A DNA stretch of 64,000 nucleotides from Streptomyces ardesiacus (lineage in GTDB: Bacteria > Actinomycetota > Actinomycetes > Streptomycetales > Streptomycetaceae): NCBI RefSeq assembly GCF_003112575.1, contig NZ_BEWC01000007.1, positions 496,001-560,000 of the forward strand, in the 5' to 3' direction. The notes below the pieces were generated by a model. It was given only the letters and a program-made list of their open reading frames with translations, was not told where the DNA came from and searched no databases. Positions within the stretch are counted from its first letter, which is position 1. Each line of letters begins with the position of its first letter. Shown here piece by piece: positions 7,634-16,033 of this stretch. Position numbers and translations under genes: made by a program.

Positions 7634-10281
7634 GCGGAGCCTCCGATCAGGGTGAGGAAGGCGTCCTCCAGGCGGCGGTGCGGGCCGACCGACGCCACGG
7701 GGATCTCCAGGCGGACCAGTTCGGCGACCAGGCCGGGCGCGGTGCCGCCGGGGTCGAGGCGGACCAGGAGCCCGTCGTCGGTGTGCACGGCCGAGGCGAC
7801 GCCGGGCAGGGCGGCGACCTTGTCCACGAGCGGCCCGTCCACGGGCAGGGCGGTGCCGACCAGGAGGGTGTCTCCGGAGCCGACGATCTCGGCGACCGGG
7901 CCCGCCTGGACCAGCCGGCCCCGGTCCATGACCACGAGGTGGGTGCAGGACTGCTCGACCTCGGCCAGCAGGTGACTGGAGACGATCACGGTGCGTCCGG
8001 CCGCCGCGTAGCGGATCATCACCTCGCGCATCTCGCGGATCTGGGGCGGGTCGAGGCCGTTGGTCGGCTCGTCCAGGATGAGGAGGTCGGGCAGGCCGAG
8101 CATGGCCTGGGCGAGGGCGAGGCGCTGGCGCATGCCCTGGGAGTAGGTGCGCACCGCGCGGGCGAGCGCGTCGCCGAGACCGGCGATCTCCAGGGCCTCG
8201 TCGAGGTGGGCGTCCTCGGGCGGGCGGCCGGTCGCCCGCCAGTACAGCTCCAGGTTCTCCCGGCCGGACAGGTGGGGCAGGAAGCCCGCGCCCTCGACGA
8301 AGGCGCCGACCCGGGACAGCACCGGGGCGCCGGGACGGATGGCGTGGCCGAAGACCCTGATCTCGCCGTCGTCCGGCTTGATGAGCCCCATCAGCATCCG
8401 CAGGGTGGTCGTCTTCCCGGCGCCGTTGGGCCCGAGCAGGCCGAGCACCTGTCCCTTCTCCACGCGGAAGGACAGCTCCCGCACCGCGTACCGCTCGGTG
8501 GACCCGGCGTAGCGCTTGCTCAGGCCGGTGATCTGGAGGGGTACGTCGGCGAGCGCGGGGTCGGGCGCGGGGGCGGCGGTGCGGCGGCGGCCGGTCCACA
8601 GCAGGACGAGGGCGACGGCGGCACCGGCCAGGGGCAGCCACCACACCCAGGCGGGCAGCGGGGCGGCGGCGGTCCTCACGCCGGGGGCGGTGGGCACCTT
8701 CAGGTCGCCCTTGAGGGAGACGGTGTACGTCGCCGGGGCGGCCGGGGAGGCGTAGCCGAGGTCGGTGGAGGCGAGGACCAGGCGCAGGCGGTGGCCCTTC
8801 TCCACCTCGTGGTCGATCGCCGGGAGGGTGACCGTGACGTCCTTGCCCGCCTTGGCGCCCTCGACGCGCAGGGGGGTGACCAACTGGGCGGGCAGCACGG
8901 GCGAGGTGCCGCCGGGGCCGACGTCGTACACCTTGGCGAACAGGACGGCGTCCTCGGCGGTGGAGCGGACGTGGACGGTGGCCGTCGGCGAGCCGGTGAT
9001 GCGCAGGCCCTCGGTCACGGGGGCGGACTCGAACGCGGCGTACTGGCCGGGGAAGTCCAGGGAGATCCCGACGCCGAGGGAGGAGAGTTGGGAGAGTCCT
9101 CCGGCCCCGCCGAGGCCGGGCAGGGCGGAGACGGCGGGCGGGTTGGCACCCGCGGGGTTGTCGACGCTCTGCTCGCGGCCGCGCAGGGGCACGGACCGCT
9201 CCGCGTCGGCCAGGCCCGGGTAGCGGTCGGCGCTCGCGCCGCGCAACTGGGCCCGGCCGTCGGTGGAGTCGACGCCGCCGGTGCGGGTGACGCGGAAGGC
9301 CGGGCCGGTGCCGGCGCCCGCGTCGTCCTTGAGGTACCGGTCGAACCAGGCGCCGACGCGTGCCTGGACGCGGTCGGTCTCCAGGTCGCCGCCGTCGTGG
9401 CCGCCCGCGATCCAGTCGACGTCCACGGGGGCGCCGTTGGCCCGGATCGCCTTCGCCGCGGCGTCGGCCTGGCCGAGCGGGAACAGGGAGTCGGTCTGGC
9501 CCTGCACGAGCAGGGTGGGCACCTTGATGCGGTCGCCCACGGCCTGCGGGCTGCGCGCCCGAAGGAGCTTCGCGGCCTCGGCGTCGGGCGTGCCGGACGC
9601 GGCGACCCGCTGGTACATGCGGCACAGGTCGGGCTCGAACCGGGCGCAGCCGCCGCCGGAGTTGACGAAGATTCCGGCCCACAGCTTCTTGAAGACGCCG
9701 TTCGGGAACAGCGCGTCGGCGAGGTTCCAGTACGTGACCGCCGGGGCGATGGCGTCCACCCGGGCGTCGTGCCCGGCGGCGAGCAGCGCGATCGCGCCGC
9801 CGTAGGAGCCGCCCGCGACGCCCACGCGGGGGTCGCCGTCCCGGTCGAGCCGGACGTCGGGCTGCCGGGCGAGCCAGTCGATCAGGCGGGAGACGTCGGC
9901 GACCTCGCCGTCCGGTGCGTTCAGCCCGATCCTCCCCGTGGACCCGCCGAAGCCGCGCGCCGACCAGGTCAGGACCGCGTACCCGTCCCTGGCCAGGTCC
10001 TCGGCCTGCTCCCGGACGTCCTCCTTGCTGCCGCCGAAGCCGTGCGCGAGCAGGACGGCCGGGCGGCGGCCGCCGGAGCCCGCCGTGAAGTACGAGGTGT
10101 CCAGGCGGACGCCGTCGCCCACCGCCAGGGCCCGGTCGGCGCGCCGCACCGGGGCCGGGTCGGCGCCGGCGACGGCCGTCCACGTCCCGGCGCCGGCGAG
10201 CACGACGACGGCGGCCGCGGCGGCGAGCACCCGCCGCGGCCCCCGCAGCAGCCCGCGCACACGGGGCAGTCGAAGATCCAT
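7630..10281 (-). CDS. Fusion of extracytoplasmic S15-type alpha/beta-hydrolase and ABC exporter ATPase
   Basis: An 883-residue two-part protein. Residues 1-40 contain one membrane helix (about 17-38). Residues 45-530 are a CocE/X-Pro dipeptidyl-peptidase-like hydrolase: oxyanion region HGFGGSK (80-86), nucleophile elbow GGSYGG with Ser159, probable Asp264 (GQTDSLFP), probable His295 (GGHDGG), and a C-terminal jelly-roll domain at about 400-530. A second helix (543-561) returns to the cytoplasm, followed by an ABC ATPase: Walker A GPNGAGKTT (617-625), signature YSQGMRQR (713-720), Walker B LLILDEPT (733-740). Hydrolase outside and ATPase inside fits the positions of the two helices. It is coupled to the permease downstream. 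It may export and process a peptide or ester, but the substrate is unknown. Confidence 0.85.
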   Translation of the reverse strand: MDLRLPRVRGLLRGPRRVLAAAAAVVVLAGAGTWTAVAGADPAPVRRADRALAVGDGVRLDTSYFTAGSGGRRPAVLLAHGFGGSKEDVREQAEDLARDGYAVLTWSARGFGGSTGRIGLNAPDGEVADVSRLIDWLARQPDVRLDRDGDPRVGVAGGSYGGAIALLAAGHDARVDAIAPAVTYWNLADALFPNGVFKKLWAGIFVNSGGGCARFEPDLCRMYQRVAASGTPDAEAAKLLRARSPQAVGDRIKVPTLLVQGQTDSLFPLGQADAAAKAIRANGAPVDVDWIAGGHDGGDLETDRVQARVGAWFDRYLKDDAGAGTGPAFRVTRTGGVDSTDGRAQLRGASADRYPGLADAERSVPLRGREQSVDNPAGANPPAVSALPGLGGAGGLSQLSSLGVGISLDFPGQYAAFESAPVTEGLRITGSPTATVHVRSTAEDAVLFAKVYDVGPGGTSPVLPAQLVTPLRVEGAKAGKDVTVTLPAIDHEVEKGHRLRLVLASTDLGYASPAAPATYTVSLKGDLKVPTAPGVRTAAAPLPAWVWWLPLAGAAVALVLLWTGRRRTAAPAPDPALADVPLQITGLSKRYAGSTERYAVRELSFRVEKGQVLGLLGPNGAGKTTTLRMLMGLIKPDDGEIRVFGHAIRPGAPVLSRVGAFVEGAGFLPHLSGRENLELYWRATGRPPEDAHLDEALEIAGLGDALARAVRTYSQGMRQRLALAQAMLGLPDLLILDEPTNGLDPPQIREMREVMIRYAAAGRTVIVSSHLLAEVEQSCTHLVVMDRGRLVQAGPVAEIVGSGDTLLVGTALPVDGPLVDKVAALPGVASAVHTDDGLLVRLDPGGTAPGLVAELVRLEIPVASVGPHRRLEDAFLTLIGGSA

Positions 10282-10357
10282 GCGTCAACGGTACGGGCCG
10301 CGGCCGGCGGCGGGGGCCCTCCCGGGGGTGAACCGGCGGCCCTCCCACGGACGTACA

Positions 10358-10429
10358 CGGCCGGCCTCGCCTACCACGGGCGCGGTAGGCCGGCCGGGGC
10401 GCAGGGCGGCCGGCGTCCGGTATCCGGAC
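10358..10429. promoter_or_regulatory. Hairpin and palindrome in divergent promoter region
   Basis: CGGCCGGCC/GGCCGGCCG plus TACC/GGTA arms (10358-10396, 5-nt bulge) are followed by the perfect palindrome GTCCGG-TAT-CCGGAC at 10415-10429. A -10-like TAGAGT sits at 10448-10453, before the lipoprotein gene. The palindrome sits where an operator for that gene would be expected. Confidence 0.4.
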
Positions 10430-10500
10430 GCTGTCGGTGGGGGCCGGTAGAGTCCTTCGCACAGACGCATCACAGGAACACGCGATGGGGTGGGGGACGC

Positions 10501-11346
10501 ATGAAGGTGAAGTACGGCGCGGCCTGGGTGGGGCTCACGGCGGCGGCGATGGCCGCGGCGACCGCGTGCGGCTCGGACGGCGCGAAGACGGCCGCCGAGA
10601 CGGCCGGCAGGGCCGTGGACAAGGCGGACACGGTCATGGCGGCCCTCACCCGGGCCACCGACCGCACCCAGGAGCTGGGTTCCGCCGAGGTCAGGACGAC
10701 GACCGACCTGGGCAGCGGCGAGCCGGTCGCCATGGACGGCACGTACTCCTGGGGCGACGGCTACGCGCTCGACGTCGAGATGGACGCCGAGGCCGTGCAG
10801 ATGCAGGAGCTGACGGACTCGCCGACGGTGCGCACCCTGTTCGTGGACGGCGCCTACTACTACGACATCGACCCGCAGCCCGCCGGCCCGCTCGAGGGCA
10901 AGGAGTGGATGAAGATCGACGGGTCCGCCGTGTTCGGCGAGTCGGGTGCCGCCGCGATGGCCGGTGGCGCCGGCGAGGGCAGCCCGGCGGACTCCATGAA
11001 GGGCCTGAAGTACGCCAGCGACGTCGACGACCTCGGCAAGGAGACCGTCAACGGCAAGCCGACGACCCACTACCGCGCGGTGCTCGACGAGAAGGACATG
11101 GGCAAGTTCAAGGACGCCTTCAAGGGCGCCGACAGCATGCTCAACTCCGGCGGCGCCTCGATCACCATGGAGGTCTGGGTCGGCGCCGACGACCTGCCGG
11201 TGCGCCTGAAGCAGGACTTCGGCGCCATGACGGTCACCATGGACTTCGACAAGTGGGGCGCCACGAAGGACATCGTCGCCCCGCCCGCCGACCAGGTCGG
11301 CGACCTCACGCAGGAAGTGAAGGACGCCGGGCTGCAGCAGGGCTAG
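10501..11346 (+). CDS. Secreted lipoprotein, LppX/LprG-like fold
   Basis: A 281-residue protein with a lipoprotein signal (MKVKYGAAWVGLTAAAMAAATACG) and predicted lipidated Cys23. The mature part has alternating beta-strands and the pattern YSWGDGYALDVEMDAE...RTLFVDGAYYYDID...GKEWMKID...VNGKPTTHYRAVLD...VWVGADDLPVRLKQDFG. This resembles LppX/LprAFG-type lipid-binding lipoproteins, which are common in actinobacteria. Its location is the outer face of the membrane. It starts ATG after a G-rich region, and its 3' end has a 19-bp perfect hairpin. The ligand is unknown. Confidence 0.85.
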   Translation: MKVKYGAAWVGLTAAAMAAATACGSDGAKTAAETAGRAVDKADTVMAALTRATDRTQELGSAEVRTTTDLGSGEPVAMDGTYSWGDGYALDVEMDAEAVQMQELTDSPTVRTLFVDGAYYYDIDPQPAGPLEGKEWMKIDGSAVFGESGAAAMAGGAGEGSPADSMKGLKYASDVDDLGKETVNGKPTTHYRAVLDEKDMGKFKDAFKGADSMLNSGGASITMEVWVGADDLPVRLKQDFGAMTVTMDFDKWGATKDIVAPPADQVGDLTQEVKDAGLQQG

Positions 11347-11353
11347 CACGCCG

Positions 11354-11391
11354 GAGGGTGTCTTCGTCCCGGCCGGGACGAAGACACCCTC
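11354..11391. terminator. Bidirectional terminator, 19-bp perfect inverted repeat
   Basis: Positions 11354-11372 and 11373-11391 are exact complements with no spacer. The element lies between the convergent lipoprotein and mmsA genes, 11 nt from the mmsA stop. Confidence 0.85.
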
Positions 11392-11401
11392 GGTCGCCGC
11401 C

Positions 11402-12904
<1,503 letters not shown>

Positions 12905-13016
12905 GACCGAGAACTCCTTCGCAGATGGCGGCGACGGGTCGAGACGTGCCGTTGGTGCAGCTCGCGCTGCTCGTGCTGCTGCTCACGGGCCGGGGCCGGC
13001 GACGGGCGCGTCGCGG

Positions 13017-13289
13017 TCACGGCGCCGACTCCATCCCAGCAGCCGGGCGCCCCGGGCGCGCCCGACACTGTGTCTGCGGTTTGGGCGTCCGCGTAGACAC
13101 GTGGGGCAGTGTGGGCGCCCCGGGGGCGCCTGCCACCGCGCGACGCGGGTACCTCCGGCGCGGAGCCGGTGCGAGCGGGGAGTTGGCGCTCGTGCCTCGC
13201 TCCTGCCAGGGCGAGGCCGCCTTCCCGCGCCGGAGGCGTTCGGTGGGGGAACCGGCGCCCCGGCCGTGTGCCGTCGGGTCGTGCGCCAT
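13017..13289 (-). CDS. Possible small Arg/Pro-rich protein upstream of mmsA
   Basis: A 90-codon frame starting ATG at 13289 behind AAGGAGGG with ideal 6-nt spacing, and just downstream of a consensus promoter (13328-13356). The first 45 codons have the high third-position GC expected of Streptomyces genes. The second half loses it and overlaps a large inverted repeat (13041-13131), so the true coding part may be shorter or the frame may be only a leader peptide. I recognise no domain. Translation of this leader could affect folding of the downstream hairpin and hence mmsA, which is speculation. Confidence 0.35.
   Translation of the reverse strand: MAHDPTAHGRGAGSPTERLRRGKAASPWQERGTSANSPLAPAPRRRYPRRAVAGAPGAPTLPHVSTRTPKPQTQCRARPGRPAAGMESAP
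13041..13131. other. Long imperfect inverted repeat (about 90 nt) in mmsA leader
   Basis: GC-rich left (13042-13070) and right (13106-13131) arms pair with small bulges (for example GCGCCC-g-ACACTG with CAGTGT-GGGCGC). An inner stem GTGTCT/AGACAC sits between them at 13070-13100. It has no T-run. It sits between the promoter at 13328-13356 and mmsA, so it is a candidate attenuator or structured leader. Confidence 0.6.
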
Positions 13290-13327
13290 CGCGTTCCCTC
13301 CTTGCCCGCGCCCTTGCGTCACCCCGG

Positions 13328-13374
13328 TTTCTAGCCCTGTGCGTGCGGCCTGTCAATGTTTTGTCCGGACATTC
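13328..13374 (-). promoter_or_regulatory. Consensus promoter with upstream operator-like palindrome
   Basis: On the minus strand, TTGACA (13351-13356), 17 nt and TAGAAA (13328-13333) form the best sigma70-type promoter in the window. Directly upstream, AATGT...ACATT arms flank the palindrome GTCCGGAC (13355-13373). It reads toward the small frame and mmsA. Confidence 0.7.
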
Positions 13375-13678
13375 GGACGACTTGGTCCGGGTGGCGGCGG
13401 CCCGGGGCGTACCGCGGAACGGCGCGGGCCACCGCAGTCAACGCGCCGCGCCTGAACGGCCGCGTACGGCTGTGTGGCACTCCTGTCACAAAAGTGCCCT
13501 CCGGGTCACATGTGTCACACGCACGCGGGCCTTCCGTCACGCCCCGGAACGGCCCCTGACCGCCCCTCACCCCGCGTCGTTCACCCGGAACAGGCTTGGT
13601 GATCGCCGGCGCAGCGCCCGGCTCCCCCCGGCGGCCGTCCCCGGTCGCCGCCGCGGCGCGCGCAGGGAGGTGCAGCGA
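13374..13678. other. Intergenic region without a convincing gene
   Basis: No frame here has good start and codon signals. It holds GGCACT...AGTGCC arms (13476-13499) and three GTCAC motifs between about 13490 and 13525, around the palindrome CACATGTG. These may serve as binding sites for the HTH gene at 13679 or the divergent mmsA promoter. Confidence 0.4.
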
Positions 13679-13870
13679 GTGACCGACCGAAGGCTCTGGT
13701 CCTACCAGGACATCGCGGCCCACATCCACGTCCGGCCGGACACCGTGCGGTCGTACCGCAAGCACGGGCTGCTGCCCCCGCCCGACCACGTGGAGGGAGG
13801 AAAGCCGTACTGGTACGCGGACACGGTCCGGGCCTGGGTGGCGTCCCGGCCGCGCAACAGGAACAAGTAG
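13679..13870 (+). CDS. Small helix-turn-helix DNA-binding protein (MerR/AlpA-like)
   Basis: A 63-residue protein starting GTG after GGGAGG at 8-nt spacing. The sequence reads as one winged HTH: SYQDIAAHIHVRPDTVRSYRKHGLLPPPD followed by a short wing and KPYWYADTVRAWVASRP. This is the layout of HTH_17/AlpA-type or truncated MerR proteins, with no effector domain. Such proteins act as small transcription factors or excisionase-like regulators; no integrase is nearby, so regulation is more likely. The GNAT gene follows after 55 bp and may be co-transcribed. Confidence 0.75.
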   Translation: MTDRRLWSYQDIAAHIHVRPDTVRSYRKHGLLPPPDHVEGGKPYWYADTVRAWVASRPRNRNK

Positions 13871-13925
13871 CCGCCGCCGGAAAACCGTTCGGCGCCCCGC
13901 CGCCGCGTGGGGCACCGTTCGGCCC

Positions 13926-14507
13926 ATGGACTTCTCCGTCAAACCCGTGCTCACCGGCGACAGGACCGTGCTGCGGCCGTTCACCGAGGCGGACGCCGAC
14001 CCGATGTGGGAGATCGTCAACGATCCCGAGGTCCGGCGCTTCACCGGCTCCCCGCCACGCGAACTCACCCCCGAGGTGCTGCGCGACTGGTACGGCTCGC
14101 GCGGCGCGCAGCCCGACCGGCTCGACCTGGCCGTCACCGATCCCGCCGACGGCGCGGTCCTCGGCGAGGTCGTGCTGCACGACTGGGAGCCCGTGAACCG
14201 TTCCTGCACCTTCCGCACCCTGATCGGGGCACGGGGGCGCGGCCGGGGCATCGGCACCGAGGCGACCCGGCTGATCGTCGGCCACGGCTTCACGGAACTC
14301 GGCCTGCACCGCATCCAGTTGGACGCCTACGCCGACAACCACCGGGCCCTGCGGGTCTACGAGAAGGCCGGGTTCGTGCGCGAGGGCGTGCGGCGCGAGG
14401 TGGAGCGGCGCGACGGGGTGTGGGCGGACGAGGTGCTGATGGCCGTCCTCGCCCACGAGTGGGCCGTCCACCACGGACACCCCGGGGCGGTCGTCACGGC
14501 TCGATGA
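13926..14507 (+). CDS. GNAT acetyltransferase, RimJ/RimL-like
   Basis: A 193-residue acetyltransferase using acetyl-CoA. The N-terminus VLRPFTEADADPMWEIVNDPEVRRFTG is typical of the Acetyltransf_3 group. The CoA-binding motif is RGRGRGIGTEATRLIVGHGF, followed by GLHRIQLDAYADNHRALRVYEKAGFVREGVRR. Targets in this group are N-terminal amines of proteins, or antibiotics; none can be assigned. It starts ATG without a clear ribosome site. Its last codons and stop lie in the first copy of a 45-bp tandem duplication shared with the end of the convergent dehydrogenase gene. Confidence 0.85.
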   Translation: MDFSVKPVLTGDRTVLRPFTEADADPMWEIVNDPEVRRFTGSPPRELTPEVLRDWYGSRGAQPDRLDLAVTDPADGAVLGEVVLHDWEPVNRSCTFRTLIGARGRGRGIGTEATRLIVGHGFTELGLHRIQLDAYADNHRALRVYEKAGFVREGVRREVERRDGVWADEVLMAVLAHEWAVHHGHPGAVVTAR

Positions 14508-14576
14508 CCGTCACCCCGGCGCCGGGCGCGGGTCGTCGTCACGGCTCGATGACCGTCACCCCGGCGCCGGGCGCGG
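14490..14576. repeat. 45-bp tandem duplication at the junction of two convergent genes
   Basis: Positions 14490-14531 and 14535-14576 are identical over 42 nt at 45-bp spacing. The first copy contains the GNAT stop (14505-14507) and a relic dehydrogenase stop (14494-14496). The second contains the dehydrogenase stop in use (14539-14541). With one copy the two genes would overlap tail to tail by 14 nt. Confidence 0.9.
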
Positions 14577-15576
14577 CCCCCATCGCCGCGAGGGCCGCCG
14601 GGGCCGCGTCCAGCCCGATGGTGGACGTCACCAGCAGGTCGGGCCTGAGGATCCCGGCGCGGACCAGCTCTAGCATCGGCGGGTAGGTGTGCGCGGCCAT
14701 CCCGTGACTGCCCAGCAGTTCCAGCTCCAGGGCGACCGCGCGGGCCATCGGCACCGGTGTGGTGCCGTCCGCCGAGGGCAGCAGCCCGACCTGGACGTGC
14801 CGGCCGCGACGGCGCAGGCCGGCCACGGACGCGGCGCAGGTGGCGGGCGATCCGAGGGCGTCCAGCGAGAGGTGGGCGCCGCCCCCGGTGAGGTCGCGGA
14901 CGGCCGCCGCCGTGTCCGGCGTCCGGGAGGCGTCCACGCACGCCGCCGCGCCGAAGGTGCGCGCCAGTTCCAGCGCGCGGGCCGACACGTCCACGGCGAC
15001 CACGCGCGCGCCCGACGCCGCGGCGATCATCACCGCGGACAGGCCGACGCCCCCGCAGCCGTGCACCGCGACCCACTCCCCCGCCGCGAGGCGCCCCTGC
15101 TGCACCACGGCCCGGAAGGCGGTGGCGAACCGGCAGCCGAGCGAGGCGGCCGTGGCGTACGACATGCCGTCGGGCACGGCGACGAGGTTGACGTCGGCGT
15201 GGTCGAGCGCGACGTACTCGGCGAACGAACCCCAGTGGGTGAAGCCCGGCTGGGTCTGGCGCTCGCACACCTGCTGGTCCCCCGCCGCGCACGCCGCGCA
15301 GCTCCCGCAGGCGCAGACGAAGGGCACCGTCACCCGGTCGCCGGGCCGCCACCCGGCCACCCGGTCGCCGACCGCCTCGACGACGCCGGCGAGTTCGTGA
15401 CCGGGCACGTGGGGCAGTGCGACGTCGGGGTCGTGGCCCTGCCACCCGTGCCAGTCGCTGCGGCACAGCCCGGTGGCCCCGACGCGGACCACGACGCCGT
15501 GCGGCGCGGGCTCCGGGTCGGCGACCTCCCGCACCTCGGCCGGCTCCCCGTAGCGCTCGAAGACGACCGCGCGCAT
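14539..15576 (-). CDS. Zinc-dependent alcohol dehydrogenase (MDR family)
   Basis: A 345-residue cytosolic NAD(P)-dependent oxidoreductase. Catalytic zinc ligands are Cys38 and His60 (with Glu61, GHE); structural zinc ligands are Cys90, 93, 96 and 104. The Rossmann motif is GCGGVGLSAVMIA at about 174-186. The GLCRSDWHGWQGHDPDV N-terminal pattern is that of alcohol or L-threonine/sorbitol-type dehydrogenases, with substrate unknown. It starts ATG and is divergent from copZ. Its last residues are encoded in the second copy of the 45-bp duplication. Confidence 0.9.
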   Translation of the reverse strand: MRAVVFERYGEPAEVREVADPEPAPHGVVVRVGATGLCRSDWHGWQGHDPDVALPHVPGHELAGVVEAVGDRVAGWRPGDRVTVPFVCACGSCAACAAGDQQVCERQTQPGFTHWGSFAEYVALDHADVNLVAVPDGMSYATAASLGCRFATAFRAVVQQGRLAAGEWVAVHGCGGVGLSAVMIAAASGARVVAVDVSARALELARTFGAAACVDASRTPDTAAAVRDLTGGGAHLSLDALGSPATCAASVAGLRRRGRHVQVGLLPSADGTTPVPMARAVALELELLGSHGMAAHTYPPMLELVRAGILRPDLLVTSTIGLDAAPAALAAMGAAPGAGVTVIEP

Positions 15577-15666
15577 CCGTTCACCCTCGCTTCCGTACTG
15601 TCGTGACTGCCGGGGCGGGGTTTCCGCCTCCCGTCCCCCATCTCACGGCAGGCTCACCCGAAGCCA

Positions 15667-15681
15667 TACCCCCTAGGGGTA
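15667..15681. promoter_or_regulatory. CsoR-type copper operator
   Basis: TACCCCCTAGGGGTA is a 15-bp near-perfect palindrome, 75 bp before copZ. It matches the known style of Streptomyces CsoR sites upstream of copper-efflux genes. CsoR itself is not in the window. Copper binding to CsoR releases it and turns on copZ-copA. Confidence 0.8.
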
Positions 15682-15755
15682 CAGTGGAGGGTGAGTGGTC
15701 CAGCGCGGACCCGCGGGTACCCGCCCGTGCACATCCCCCGACGAGGAGTAACGAC

Positions 15756-15998
15756 ATGACCGCCCAGACCGACACCACCCAGGGCTCCGTCACCACCGTC
15801 TACAAGGTGAGCGGGATGAGCTGCGGCCACTGCGAGGGCGCCGTCTCCGGCGAGATCTCCGAGATCCCGGGCGTCGCCTCCGTGCAGGCCGTCGCCGCCA
15901 CCGGCGAGGTCACCGTCGTCTCGGGGGCCGCCCTCGACGACGCGGCCGTGCGCGCCGCCGTGGACGAGGCGGGCTTCGAGCTCGTCGGCCGGGTCTGA
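15756..15998 (+). CDS. copZ: Copper chaperone (CopZ-like heavy-metal-associated protein)
   Basis: An 80-residue single HMA domain (beta-alpha-beta-beta-alpha-beta) with the Cu(I)-binding motif GMSCGHC at about residues 20-26. A 15-residue Thr-rich leader precedes the domain. It starts ATG after GAGGAG. It delivers Cu(I) to the exporter encoded 35 bp downstream. The CsoR-type palindrome upstream indicates copper induction of both genes. Confidence is high for the family; the chaperone role follows from linkage to copA. Confidence 0.93.
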   Translation: MTAQTDTTQGSVTTVYKVSGMSCGHCEGAVSGEISEIPGVASVQAVAATGEVTVVSGAALDDAAVRAAVDEAGFELVGRV

Positions 15999-16033
15999 GC
16001 CCGGCACCCCCCACCCCGTCCTGGAGTCCGGAC

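Noticed and set aside
13476..13525. Crp-type binding site in the GTCAC-rich stretch
   Set aside because: The spacing between GTG and GTCAC is 8 nt, not the 6 nt of the Streptomyces Crp consensus.
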